Source: Thozetella sp. PMI_491
Lineage: Eukaryota > Ascomycota > Sordariomycetes > Chaetosphaeriales > Chaetosphaeriaceae
Length of the DNA: 64,000 bases
Direction of reading: 5' to 3'
Assembly (NCBI GenBank): GCA_021432635.1
Contig: MU270108.1
Coordinates: 152,941-216,940 of the forward strand
A program made the translations under genes and the position numbers. Positions 35,624 through 45,865 of the stretch are shown here, piece by piece. Position 1 is the first letter of the stretch; every line of letters begins with the position of its first letter. The notes below the pieces were generated by a model. The model worked only from the letters and a program-made list of their open reading frames with translations, was not told the origin of the DNA and ran no database searches.

Positions 35624-36513
35624 AGTCTGGCCTGGCAGCTCAGATACGACACCAGGATAACGGCAGGACAGATTATCGCGCGCTTCGCCGGACACCTAAG
35701 GGGAAAACCCGGCGAGGAACTGTGCTCTTTGATTTGGCGTTTTTGGTATGGCTCAATGCTATGAATGCGGCTAGGATATCGAGCCCTATGCCGTGATGCG
35801 AGAGAACAATGATTCGCAGATGCAGTGCCTCACCTAGATAAAGGGAAGGCACATTCCCTGTACTACCTCGTTAGAAACCCGTCTCCTTTCAGCTATGAGC
35901 TTCAAATCCGGGGGTAGTCACAACAAACTACTGAAGTTTCTAATCCTTGGCTTTGATTCCTACGTCCAGGTTAGGCAGTGCTTCACATGGCCGCAAGTCG
36001 TATACCACGTAGCCCCTGAGGATGGCGCACCTTTGCGACTGGTGCCAGCAGGTATGTATACAAGCCAATGACAACCTTGGCCTCCTTTAGGTAGGCCCCT
36101 TTTCGAAGAGGACTGCTCGTCGCACAGCAAGTTGACTTGATAGATGTCGGTAGATGTCGAGTCTCTTACGATTGGGATAAGAAGCGAACCGGTAAAGCGG
36201 ACTGCCTTTAACTACTTCACAGTATCGGTCCTCGATATGTCCTTTCCGCAGGTTCTCTGTCCACATAGCCAGTAACGTCAAAACCACACATACAAATAGC
36301 ATGTCTTGAGGGTAGTTCTGGTGGCAACAAACCACGCAAGGACGCCCAACCACCCCCCTCCTCCTTAGTCTAACTATATCGTGAGTGTAGAATCCCTCCA
36401 ATCCCAAGTAGCCTAGTGTTAGGCCTTGATGGTCCAAAACGCCCTGTTTCATTGAACTAGCAACCTCTAAAAGTAGCCCCCTCGGCATCTAAGGGCGAAG
36501 CATGAAGGTTGTT
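35624..36513. other. Convergent spacer between the VanZ gene and the ferric reductase
   Basis: A minus-strand open frame of 133 codons (36087-36488) lies just past the reductase stop. It resembles nothing known and its composition differs from the neighbouring genes, so it is left out as a gene. Confidence 0.55.
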
Positions 36514-38413
36514 TCACCAACCAAAGCCTTCGTTATGCCACCACACTGTCCTTCCTTTCATCACCCATACGCTGACATGTTCCCTCAGTTCTCGAGCCAT
36601 AGGGGTCGGTCCACATACTAATACCGCTATCCGCTCCTCCGCGCCATGCCTAAATACGTTGTCCACGATTTTCTGAAGGTCGGGGCGCTTGCGGTTGTGT
36701 TGAGACGTATAACGATTTCGCTTTCTGTCTCGATACATGGGGGTCATCTCAACCTCGGCGTCGGTGGCGTTGCCAGCATTGCTGGATTGCGCATGGCCGC
36801 TGGCGTTAGAAGTAGGCAGACCAGTTCCCCATTCTATAATGTCGCCGGTGAGGAAGATGTGCACGTTCTCGTCGTCCATGATGCCCTTGGCATCGGCCCC
36901 GCTCACGGCCCAGGTCGCATCTCCAGCGCCGCGCACGGCCCAGACCATTTCGACCTTTGCGTTCGGGTTGTCCTGAAGAAGGGAGCGATATATCGGAACA
37001 GTAAACGTAGCGCCGACGCCGCCGGCCACCAGCAGGACGCGGTCGTACTCACCGCTAGTCAGCTGCGGGAAGAGAGACCTCACGCCGTAAGGCCCTTCCA
37101 GGTTGATGGGAATCCTGGACTCATCGTAGACAGCATCGCTGTCACCACCCCCAATGTGCTTCCCTGCCTGGGCCAATCGAGCCAAAGCGGTGGTCATGGG
37201 GCCGCTCAAGTGCCTGGCAACCAGGGTGAGGCCGTTGTTTTGCTCGTCCACGCTTGCCACGGTGAAGGGGTTGTGGAGGAATTCGAAGACCAGGAAGGAG
37301 CTGGATGCCGGGTTGGCTGATGGCCGGGCCGCGGCCGGAAGGTTTAGGTAGATGTGGGAGCCGGGATGTTCCCGGAAGCGGTTGAGCTTGCTGTATGGCA
37401 CTGTTGCCGATATCTTGACCAGGCTAGTGCCCGGGATTGATTCCAGCGTGGCCTGAGAGGTGACAGTGTCTAGCTTACGTGACACAAGGTCGGCAATAAA
37501 GGCAAGGATGGCCTCGGCCATGAAGACGGTCGAGCGCCTGGTGTGGAAGATCACAAGGGGGGGCCCGACCAGGACGACCAGGAGATGGGTGATGAAAAAG
37601 AGGCGGTAAGAGAGGCTGCGGACCATCCGCAGCGCTGTGGTGTTGAGAAGGCTGAAGGCGACGAAGCAGATGACGCCCAGGATGACAGTCTTGGAACTGG
37701 TCAGCTTCTCCCCCAGGGTGCCCATCTGGAAGAAGAAGTTGAGGTAGAGCAGCGCGTGCATGGAGAGAAGGGCGTAGGTGAGCCGCCCCAGCACGCGATG
37801 CCACCGGTTGACCCTCTCGTGGGACGTGCGGAAGACGAAGGCGAACGGGTTCAGCGACTTCAAGGCAAGCAGGTACTGGATGGGGAACTGCGAGACCCCA
37901 ATAATGCCGAACCGCTTGGTCAGATGCATGTAATCTAGGGCGAGGGGGGGTCAGCATCGTTGTACCTGGGGAAACTGGCCCATGCAGCACGGGGAGGCGG
38001 AGGGGATGGTGAGAAGAGAGGTGCGTACCAGATCCGGTGCCCAGGACACACAGCAGGGTGAGCCAGATCCCCCACAGAGCGCCGACGATCCACTGGTCCC
38101 TCTGGCCCCAGACCTGACCGAACAGCATGACGTCGTCGTCCAGCCACCACCAGAGCTGCCGGCCGTGCGTGGTCCAGGTGCCGGCGGTGGACAGTCTCCG
38201 AGACTTGAGAGAAGGCGAGTTAGGGATAGCATCATAGGAGCCCCTCTGCTGCTTGGCCTGCTGGATGGCCCACGAGGTGGCCCGGAACAGGAGCAACAGG
38301 GCCACCGGCAGCAGGGCTGAAAGCTGGGCGTAACCAGCGTAGCGGTCGAGGGCCAGGCGCCGCAGGTGCTTGTCCTCAGTCGACAGGTTTATGAACTCAT
38401 AGGGCCAAGCCAT
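36514..38413 (-). CDS. Ferric-chelate reductase-like flavocytochrome (FRE/NOX superfamily)
   Basis: Two exons, 38413-38029 and 37934-36514, encode 601 residues. The protein moves electrons from NADPH through FAD and two hemes across a membrane. Several hydrophobic helices fill residues 20-290. The four heme-ligand histidines fit the bis-heme spacing of 14 residues in each helix: His174 and His188 (HRVLGRLTYALLSMH), His245 and His259 (HLLVVLVGPPLVIFH). The FAD site is HNPFTVAS at about 349-356, followed by the pyrophosphate-binding block PINLEGPYGV. The NADPH-binding part begins with LLVAGGVGATFTVPIYRSLL, and VLVCGPTPMARELREHV lies near the C-terminus, which ends in the aromatic EGFGW typical of the superfamily. 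There is no EF hand. Substrate (Fe3+, Cu2+ or oxygen) cannot be told from sequence; it resembles the Fre8-type reductases more than NOX enzymes. The start at 38413 (MAWPYEF) is the most likely; a longer in-frame reading exists upstream. Confidence 0.88.
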
Positions 38414-39814
38414 GGCGAAGCGGGAGAGGGCGCCCCTCAGCGAGGAACGGCCTGGGGGGGTGGTTGAGACACGCGAAAGACGGGGCGCTCGCCAAGCACC
38501 GCTGCGCACCAGCTTCTGCTGGTCTCTTGGGGATTGATGGCGATGGCGATGGCAATGGCGATGGCCAGAGTGGGCGTGGCCGTGCAGCAGAAAGCGCAAA
38601 CAGGGGCCCAGGTGCAGCGACAAGACGTCTCCAACCTCTCTCCAGTCGGATCGCCTGGATTTCGTGGGATCGCGGGGATGAAATTGTCAGCCAAGCCAGA
38701 TATAATAAAGCATCGAAGAGGGTACGTTTCCATTCCGGCCCGTTAGTGAGCCACCTGGCGCGGCGGCGAATCCTGGCCCGCTCTTTGGCGACAGAGCCCG
38801 TATCCAGGCGGCGCGGCCGCCAGGCTGCCCCTGGCTGCCCACGTATCTCGCTAACAGCAGGCGCCGGACTGCAATCGTATTGGGTTCGATTCAGGGGGTC
38901 CTGCGCCGCCGGGACCCGGCTATCAAGCGTAGTGGGGTTACGGGCTGCAATACCACATCCTTGATTGGCCTTGCCGTCCAGGCTGGCTGTATGCCATTTA
39001 GCGCCCCGCCCCGCCCGGCCCTGCCGCCTTCTTCTTTCTCTACTCTTTTAGCGCTGTCCGTCATTTCTCCCCCAGCTTGGGCCGAGACCCTGCCGCTACT
39101 TCGACCTCGTTGCTCCCTCCTCACCTTTCGATTGCCGCAGGGGGGCCGCCGGCCGACGTCACCGGTTGGAGGTACTGGAGGCGGCATCATCGCGGCTGAA
39201 GGGACGCTAGTTAATCAGGTTTGCCATTTCTGGCCTTCTTATTTCCTCACAGCTCCTCAACGTGCCTTTTTAATCTGCAACCCTGCGCCGCCTCTCGCTC
39301 CGTCTCGCCTCTTCCTCGCTCTCTACTTTGGTGGGTACGTGCTGGGCGCTTGTGAGTGCGAATCGAGCGAGGGCTCCTCCTCCTGACAGCTGGATCCTGG
39401 AGAAACGTGCATGTGCCGTCCAGCGGCTTCCCTTATCTCGGTGACCACCTGCTCACCATCCTCGAGGACATGCGGCAGGTGTTGACGTGACGTGGATGAT
39501 GGCACTAAAAGCTTATTTTAACTGAAGCTGCTCTCTGTCCAGCGGGCCCCGTAGCATCTAGAGCAGGTCAGGTAAGCAGTATAACCCCGGCTATCCCCAT
39601 CATGCATCTCATTCGTGCAAGAAACGGTGGGGTTCGAAGCCAGGCCATGGGGGTGCAGTGCTAGCTATATGAAAGCGCTCCCCCGGCGACGATAAAGACT
39701 AAGGGCGCGTTTGACAACCCCAGTGTTCTCTTGCTCTCTCCTCCGCTCCGTAACCCACTCCCAACCCAGCAAAGTAGAGTTACAAGAACCCGCAGCCTGT
39801 GTGCCTATTCCACC
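38414..39814. other. Divergent promoter region of the reductase and the RidA gene
   Basis: It contains a short GATGGC hexanucleotide repeat (about 38534-38571) and pyrimidine-rich stretches. GATAA-type sites, which bind iron-responsive SRE/SREA repressors upstream of reductive iron-uptake genes, were not seen as a convincing cluster. No gene is recognised. Confidence 0.5.
38534..38571. repeat. (GATGGC)n hexanucleotide repeat
   Basis: About five imperfect copies of GATGGC lie some 120 bases upstream of the predicted reductase start, on its 5' side. Confidence 0.8.
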
Positions 39815-40493
39815 ATGACAGGCATCGAAGGCGTCTCGACCGACAAGGCTCCGAAGCCCCTGCCACAGTTCTCCCAGGCTGTAAAGTATAACGGGATGGT
39901 CTATGTGTCTGGCAACATTGGACTGGATGCGGCCACATGGACCCTCGTCGAGGGAACTGTGAAGGATAGAACGGTGGGTTCCGCGCTCGACATATCTGCG
40001 GTGAGCCTCGGCCTAGAAGGGTGCAGGTGCACTAATGACTCCGCGGCTAGGTGAAAGCTCTGAACAACATCGCGGCAGTTCTGGAAGCCGCTGGGAGCAA
40101 CATCCGGAACATTGTCAAGGTCAACATCTTCCTCACCACAATGGATAACTTTGCTGCCATGAGTAGGTACTCCAGAGCCAAAAGTGCCCCTGCCAGCCTC
40201 ATAACTAGCCTAAAAATGGAGAGTTGCAACTCCTTGGTACACGATTCAAGATACTCGGGCATGTCTCAACTCTGCCCAAGGCAATTACTGACCGTATATG
40301 TGCGTAGACGAGGGGTGGGACGAGATCATCACCTGGGAGCCCAAGCCGGTAAGGACACGGAAGCCAGGGAACACGGTTGGGAAGCTTTCTAATGCATCCT
40401 GCACAGTGCCGAACTTGCGTGGCAGTACACCAGCTGCCATTTGGAACCGATGTCGAGATTGAGTGCACCGCCTTCCTGAACCCGACTGCTTAG
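39815..40493 (+). CDS. RidA/YjgF/YER057c-family reactive-intermediate deaminase
   Basis: Four exons (39815-39973, 40051-40162, 40308-40348, 40407-40493) encode 132 residues, the normal length of the family. RidA enzymes hydrolyse reactive enamine/imine intermediates made by PLP-dependent dehydratases and form trimers. Conserved blocks are PLPQFSQAVKYNGMVYVSG, then VKALNNIAAVLEAAGSNIRN, IVKVNIFLTTMDNFAAMNE, and the C-terminal block CRTCVAVHQLPFGTDVEIEC. Arg of CRTC is the carboxylate-binding arginine, and the Glu of VEIEC is also conserved. The third exon is only 41 nt. The start is the ATG in CACCATG at 39815; upstream in-frame codons lack an ATG, so a mitochondrial form would need another exon. 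The LETM1-like gene follows 327 bases downstream in the same direction. Confidence 0.9.
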
Positions 40494-40820
40494 CATAGAG
40501 GGAGAAAAGGAAAGATGGACGGTTGGATGATACAATACTCGAGAGGTGCATCCTGCTTGTCCTGAGAGGGGCTACTGGAGGGGAAGGAGGGGGGTGTTGC
40601 AATGCCACGGGCCACGCACGCACAGTGGTGTGGCGGATGCGGGATGCGGATGTGGGGGGGTGTGGCTGCTTCTCTGTGCAAGGGGAGCTCCAGCCAGCAA
40701 TAGAGCTCAATGCAAATTTCCAATCCGCTCCTCCAAGCGTGCTTCTCCAAACCTTCCCACCCGACGTCCCGTGAAAGCTGCCAAAGCTCAGTAGGGCTTC
40801 CCTTCCGCGCAAGACATGCA
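40494..40820. other. Short spacer between the RidA and LETM1-like genes
   Basis: It is the shortest intergenic region of the window at 327 bases. It must hold the RidA 3' end and the LETM1-like promoter. An in-frame ATG at 40710 could extend the downstream protein by 37 residues. Confidence 0.6.
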
Positions 40821-41843
40821 ATGAAGCCCAGCCTGCCGCTGCGCGCTATGCACGCTATGCACGCCCGCCACGTGTACCTCGCCAATGGCCGATGCCTAGC
40901 CTCCCCAGGCGCCTTCTCCCGAGCCTTCTGTGCGCCACCGAACTCAGCATCGCGACGACACTACTCGAGCTCGACCTCCGGACCCCAGCGCTCTTCTAGC
41001 CGCAAGCTTGAACCGATCTCCTCCGACGCAGCCAACCCTCCAGCCACCACGCGCCCGCCACCCCTGGAGCTTCCCGAGCGCAAGTCCGACACCTCAACCT
41101 TCTCCCATCTCTTCTCCACCGGCAAGGCGTACCTGAGCTTCTACAAGACAGGGTTGAAGAACATCTACATCAACAGACAGCTTCTCCAGGCCACCTCTTC
41201 AGCCTCGCCGGGGCAGCCAGAAACACGAAGCCACCTCCAGCTCCGAACCCGCACGCAGCATGATCTCCGGTGCCTGCCCATCTTCGGGGTTCTGCTCCTG
41301 ATTTGCGGGGAGTTCACCCCCTTTGTCGTCCTCCTCGTGCCTTCTCTGGTGCCATTCACCTGCCGTATCCCGGCGCAGATCGCCAAGATCCAGCGAACCA
41401 CCGAGGCACGGAGGCAGCAGTCGTTCGCGGACCTGTCGGCCCTCACGAACGGCTCCGAGGGCGGCGCGGCTGCGCTCTCGCAGAGGGTGAAGGATGGGCA
41501 TGCAGCGCGGAGCCTGGGGCTGGTGGGCGCATTTTGGGACCGAATCGGCCCATGGGCGCCGGCGTGGCTCTCGCGCCGGCGTGTGAGGGCCCGCCTGAGT
41601 TTCCTGGCCTTGGATGACGAGCTGTTACTCAAGGCCGGAGGGGTGCCCGCCTTGGAGGACAGCGAGGTACGACTGGCCTGCGCAGAGCGCGGCATCAACG
41701 TCCTGGGCCGGAGTGCGTCGGATCTTAGGGGAGTGCTGGGTGCATGGCTGAGGCGGTCTGCCAGCGGCCGAGACGGCCAAGGACAGCAGGCACGGCTAGA
41801 GCTGCTTACAATGCAGGAATCCAGGTGGCCTACGCACCGGTAA
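40821..41843 (+). CDS. LETM1-like mitochondrial inner-membrane protein
   Basis: One exon encodes 340 residues from the ATG at 40821 (MKPSLPLRAMHAMHARHVY). The first 50 residues are Arg/Ser/Ala-rich, and RRHYSSSTSG at about 45-54 looks like a mitochondrial processing site. A hydrophobic stretch at about 151-181 (CLPIFGVLLLICGEFTPFVV and on) is the membrane span. It is preceded by the conserved-looking GKAYLSFYKTGLKNIYINR and followed by the LETM1 ribosome-binding-like region: RARLSFLALDDELLLKAGGV, LEDSEVRLACAERGINVLGR and SDLRGVLGAWLRRSA. LETM1 and yeast Mdm38 act in mitochondrial K+/H+ exchange and in ribosome attachment. This protein is shorter than LETM1 itself and lacks EF hands, so it belongs to the shorter fungal LETM1-domain group. 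Start codon choice is uncertain. Confidence 0.82.
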   Translation: MKPSLPLRAMHAMHARHVYLANGRCLASPGAFSRAFCAPPNSASRRHYSSSTSGPQRSSSRKLEPISSDAANPPATTRPPPLELPERKSDTSTFSHLFSTGKAYLSFYKTGLKNIYINRQLLQATSSASPGQPETRSHLQLRTRTQHDLRCLPIFGVLLLICGEFTPFVVLLVPSLVPFTCRIPAQIAKIQRTTEARRQQSFADLSALTNGSEGGAAALSQRVKDGHAARSLGLVGAFWDRIGPWAPAWLSRRRVRARLSFLALDDELLLKAGGVPALEDSEVRLACAERGINVLGRSASDLRGVLGAWLRRSASGRDGQGQQARLELLTMQESRWPTHR

Positions 41844-42877
41844 GCAGGCGGGAGCCACAACGATTTGTATGATACAAGCATGTATAGAGAGTACCGGAGT
41901 TTTGGATGCGAGGGCCGAGATCTCTGCTTTTCTACCGCTGTCGAAGCGCATACTGCCCTACCCGCCCCTTTCGTCTCTTTGAGCGGTGCCCGTCCCGCGA
42001 GTCGCATTCTGAAGTGCCGGGTGCCATCTCGGCTATGATGCAAGTCACCAGAAGTAGAGACACAGGTCATGGTACCCAGCCCGCTCAGGGATGGGTTCGA
42101 ACGTCTAAGTTCTTGAGAAGAACTAAATGTGCCGTCTTAATATGTCTGTAGTGATGGCCAACGCAGGAGGAATAGGAACGCGAGGCACGCCCTTCGACTT
42201 TTAGCTGGCAGCTGTATACTTTCTGCGGCTAGCTAGCGCGGATACCATACTGACTAACAACTGGCAACGTTGGCCATGGCATGAAGAGGTTCTGATTGGG
42301 GGTGTACATACGAGTTTGCCCAAGGCATGTTACGTTCTTGTTGCTTGATTCTATAGGTCACGGCACCGCGGGCTGTTATGCCTAGGTAAGAGGTAGGTAG
42401 GTACGTACCTCAACCCGAATGGAGTGCCTAAGCTCTAGGATCCGGGCTGTACAAAGTGTCGAAAACAGCCCTGGAGTGGCTTAGGACGAGTTTCGGGTGC
42501 TCCCGTCGTCCAAGGTACGGTACTGTGGTGCCTGAGTCCAGCAGCTCTGGGACAGTGGCCAATGGAGGCTCGAGAAACCCGCTTCTCTGATATGCAGCTA
42601 TGCGGGCCAAAAGCAAACCTCTGGTCAAAGCTTGGCGACCTGTAATCTCAACTTGGAGCTGGCACCGCCGTTTGCCAAGGCACATGATAGCAACCGCATG
42701 AAGGCGTAGGAGCCATAGTTGAGATGCCCCTCTACCCATCGGCTCCAATATAAAACACCCTCTTATCAGACGGCTGGCTTTCAAGGAGGACGGTAGCGTC
42801 ACATCTGAATAGCCCGACAGACTGCAGAGTCTCATGCCCAGCACATCTGCCGCCGAACTGCAGTCTGTGATTCCGAC
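41844..42877. other. Spacer between the LETM1-like gene and ICT1
   Basis: It includes a dense GGTAGGTAGGTACGTACCT palindrome near 42391-42410. A 138-codon minus-strand frame (42428-42844) ends just before the ICT1 start and is judged a chance frame. Confidence 0.55.
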
Positions 42878-43640
42878 ATGAAGAGCTGCCCTTCTATTAA
42901 TTCCGTCCTTCGCTTCCCATTGGCCAGAACGCTATGCTCACAGGGTCATGTTTCCGTCGCCTCCCTAGGACTTCGGTTCTCTAGTTACCACTCTCACGAT
43001 GCAGCGTTTGACCCAGAAGAACTCGCTGAGGCACGAAAGTGGCACCAGTCCTTTCGAATAAGTAGCCTTCCGAAGGGTACCACCACCTACGCCCGGTCCA
43101 GTGGCCCGGGCGGCCAACACGTCAACAAGTTAGTTTTACGCGTCTAATGAATTGAGGGGCCTTCTCCAAGGAGCATATTAACGACGCGGACTAGGACTGA
43201 GTCGAAAGCCATCACGAGCTGGGCCGTAGCGGAGCTGTCAAAGGCTGTACCAAGATTGCTTGTTGCTGGGCTCAGGGCTTCGCGTTACTACTCGCAGCGG
43301 AATGACAGCATCAGCGTTCAAGCGCAGACCCAGCGTAGCCGGGCAGCCAATACCGGCGAGAACCACCAGAAGCTGTTTGATGAATTGCAGCGAATCTACA
43401 GGGACACTGTTCCCGGAGAGACAAGACCGGAAACGAAACAAAAATACGAAGCACTGTAAGTACCCGACGGAAAAGCTCGCTGCTCTGCAGCCGGGTTCGA
43501 AGCTCGCATAAGCAGGCATCACGCAGGCGGCATTCTGACACTGGAGCAGAGAAAAAGCCTCCAACGAACAAAGGATTCAGGTCAAAAAGCATAAGAGTGC
43601 GAAGAAAGCGTCTCGACGAGGCGGCGGCGGGGATGACTGA
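42878..43640 (+). CDS. ICT1: Mitochondrial GGQ peptidyl-tRNA hydrolase / ribosomal protein, ICT1/Mrpl58 type
   Basis: Three exons (42878-43128, 43195-43455, 43550-43640) encode 200 residues. An N-terminal mitochondrial presequence (RFPLARTLCSQGHVS) precedes the RF-1 type hydrolase domain. The catalytic GGQ is at residues 78-80 in ARSSGPGGQHVNK, and is followed across the intron by TESKAITSW, which is the usual TKATLRW-like block. The domain lacks the stop-codon recognition domains of true release factors. The C-terminus is strongly basic (VKKHKSAKKASRRGGGG), as needed to enter the empty mRNA channel of stalled ribosomes. ICT1 and Mrpl58 are integral mitoribosome proteins that free stalled nascent chains. 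A related small group (Pth4/C12orf65) has the same GGQ domain and cannot be excluded. Confidence 0.9.
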
Positions 43641-44523
43641 CGAGAGAGGGTGTGGTCTACTAGTGCGAACAGGAGACATAGGTATATAAGGAATACACTG
43701 AGTAGCTTCGCATATGTCCATGCTTGGTCAATCGGGGCGGTAACGCTGGCGGAAGAAACGCAGTATCACGAGCTACGCGGCATACAACTTGCTCCCGGCT
43801 TGCCACTTGGCTGCATGCCGCCTCAAGCAGCCTGCAGGTTGCATCAGGCAATTTTTTCTGCTTAAAAAAAGGAGGGCAGTAAGTGTTGGTCGGGCCAGGA
43901 GGAAAGCGACGCGACTGCGGGGCAGTCCCTCTGATTGGACACCTTGTGCGTACGGAGGGGCAGGAGGAGGAGGATGGTGCGGCTGGATGGACACTGGGCA
44001 CCAGCGACCACACCCCATTCGCAGGGACCATCATGGCCTTGATCACCCAACCAGCCCTCAGATAAGATTCTCGCTCGCCCTTTGAACCCCGGCTTCTGCT
44101 CAAACTCAAGTGGCGATACTCACGAGCAAGCAACCCCCGCTCCGTTCTCCGATACCATACTCTGCGCATTTGCTACGACCCAAGTTCGAGGCAAATCCAC
44201 CAGGCGACCTGAACCATCAGCTAAGCGATCTTACCGTCCCCCTTGCGACCTCGGCCTGGTCTAGATTGAGTTGCGACTTGGACACCACCGCATCAACGCC
44301 GTTGACCTAGCCAAACTGCACTGAGAAAAGAGAGAGTGGACGCCGACACCTTCTTGGTGCCCGCAATCTCGACAGCCCCGCTTGCCAGCACCCCGACCTG
44401 CCCGTCCCGCCCGACATTGCGGCTTCCCCTCGGTTCTCCGCCGCAAGACGTTGAGAGCATCGCCCTCACTCGCCCTCACTCGCCCTCGCTCGCCCTCCCT
44501 CCGAGGAAGGAAGACCGCTCAAC
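43641..44523. other. Spacer between ICT1 and the CaM kinase
   Basis: It holds the kinase promoter and a CT-rich leader with a 10-base tandem repeat just before the start codon. No coding sequence is recognised. Confidence 0.55.
44461..44495. repeat. 10-bp tandem repeat in the CaM kinase leader
   Basis: About 3.5 copies of CGCCCTCACT lie 30-60 bases upstream of the start codon, within the presumed 5' UTR. Confidence 0.85.
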
Positions 44524-45865
44524 ATGGCCGCTGCACCCCCCGGCGGGGAGCGCCAACAACCCCAGATCCAGCCTTGCCGCTACAAAGTGGGCAAGACACT
44601 CGGCGCTGGGTCCTACTCGGTCGTCAAGGAGTGCGTCCACATTGACACCGGCCGCTACTATGCTGCCAAGGTCATCAATAAGCGGTTGATGGCGGGCAGA
44701 GAGCACATGGTGCGCCCTCGCATTGGACCCTTCCGGGCTATTGATCACCGTTACTGACTGCTTGTTCTGCGCCAACCAATAGGTCCGAAACGAAATCGCA
44801 GTGCTTAAGAAGGTCTCAATGGGCCACCAGAACATCCTGACCCTTGTCGACTACTTTGAGACGATGAACAACCTGTACCTTGTCACAGACTTGGCGCTTG
44901 GGGGGGAGCTATTCGACCGGATCTGCCGCAAGGGCTCCTACTACGAATCGGACGCGGCCGACCTCATCCGGGCCACGCTCTCGGCTGTTGCATACCTCCA
45001 CGACCACGGCATCGTGCACCGCGACCTGAAGCCCGAGAACCTCTTGTTCCGCACCCCGGAGGATAATGCCGACCTGCTGATCGCCGACTTTGGGCTGAGC
45101 CGTATCATGGATGAGGAGCAGTTCCATGTCTTGACCACGACGTGCGGCACCCCTGGCTATATGGCCCCTGAGATCTTTAAAAAGACGGGCCACGGCAAGC
45201 CAGTGGATCTCTGGGCGCTGGGCGTTATTACCTACTTCCTGCTCTGTGGCTACACCCCTTTCGATCGCGACACCGACTTCGAGGAGATGCAGGCCATCCT
45301 AAACGCCGACTACAGCTACACGCCCCTAGAGTACTGGCGCGGTGTGTCGGACAGCGCCAAGGAGTTCATTGATCGGTGCCTGACCATCGATCCGAGCAAG
45401 CGTATGACGGCCCACGAAGCGCTCCAGCATCCTTTCGTAGCGGGCTGGGCGCGGGCCGCGGCCGAAGGCGACGCCGACAAGGGCCAGAACTTGCTGCCGA
45501 CCGTCAAGAAGAACTTCAACGCGCGCCGGACCCTTCACGCCGCCATCGACACGGTGCGTGCAATCAACAAGCTGCGCGAGGGCCAGTTCATGAACGGCGC
45601 CAAGAGTCGCGAGCCGAACAAGAGGAAGGACGGCGACCCGGCACCTCTTACACGCAAGGACGACAGCGGCATTTCTGTCAGCTCGACCCAGGGCAAGGAC
45701 AGCGGCTACGGCACGCAGCCTGAGACGGACGCGAACGGGGACGTCACTATGGAGGATGCCCCGGCGCCCATCCCAGCCAGCCTTCGCCCTGGCAACGAGG
45801 CCAACCGGGTGGTCGAGACCAGTAAAGGGTTGTGGAGCGGCGTGGGCATCGCCAACAGGAGATAG
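44524..45865 (+). CDS. cmk1: Ca2+/calmodulin-dependent protein kinase (CaMKI-like)
   Basis: Two exons, 44524-44709 and 44783-45865, encode 422 residues. The kinase domain runs from about 20 to 290: glycine loop LGAGSYSVVK (26-35), ATP lysine Lys49 in YYAAKVINK, catalytic HRDLKPEN with Asp143, DFGLS with Asp164, and CGTPGYMAPE. The activation loop HVLTTTCGTPGY carries Thr181 at the position phosphorylated by CaM-kinase kinase. After the domain (HEALQHPFVAGW), the regulatory helix RRTLHAAIDTVRAINKLREG is the expected autoinhibitory and calmodulin-binding segment. The C-terminal 80 residues are disordered, with DDSGISVSSTQGKDSGYGT. The Neurospora relative CAMK-1 was reported to phosphorylate FRQ; frq itself lies 32 kb to the left here. 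The start ATG begins MAAAPPGGERQQPQ. Confidence 0.94.

Noticed and set aside
36087-36488. 133-codon minus-strand open frame past the ferric reductase stop
   Set aside because: It is a separate frame with no motif and no plausible splice link to the reductase, which already ends in the family-typical EGFGW.
42428-42844. 138-codon minus-strand open frame upstream of ICT1
   Set aside because: It lies in the ICT1 promoter and resembles no family.
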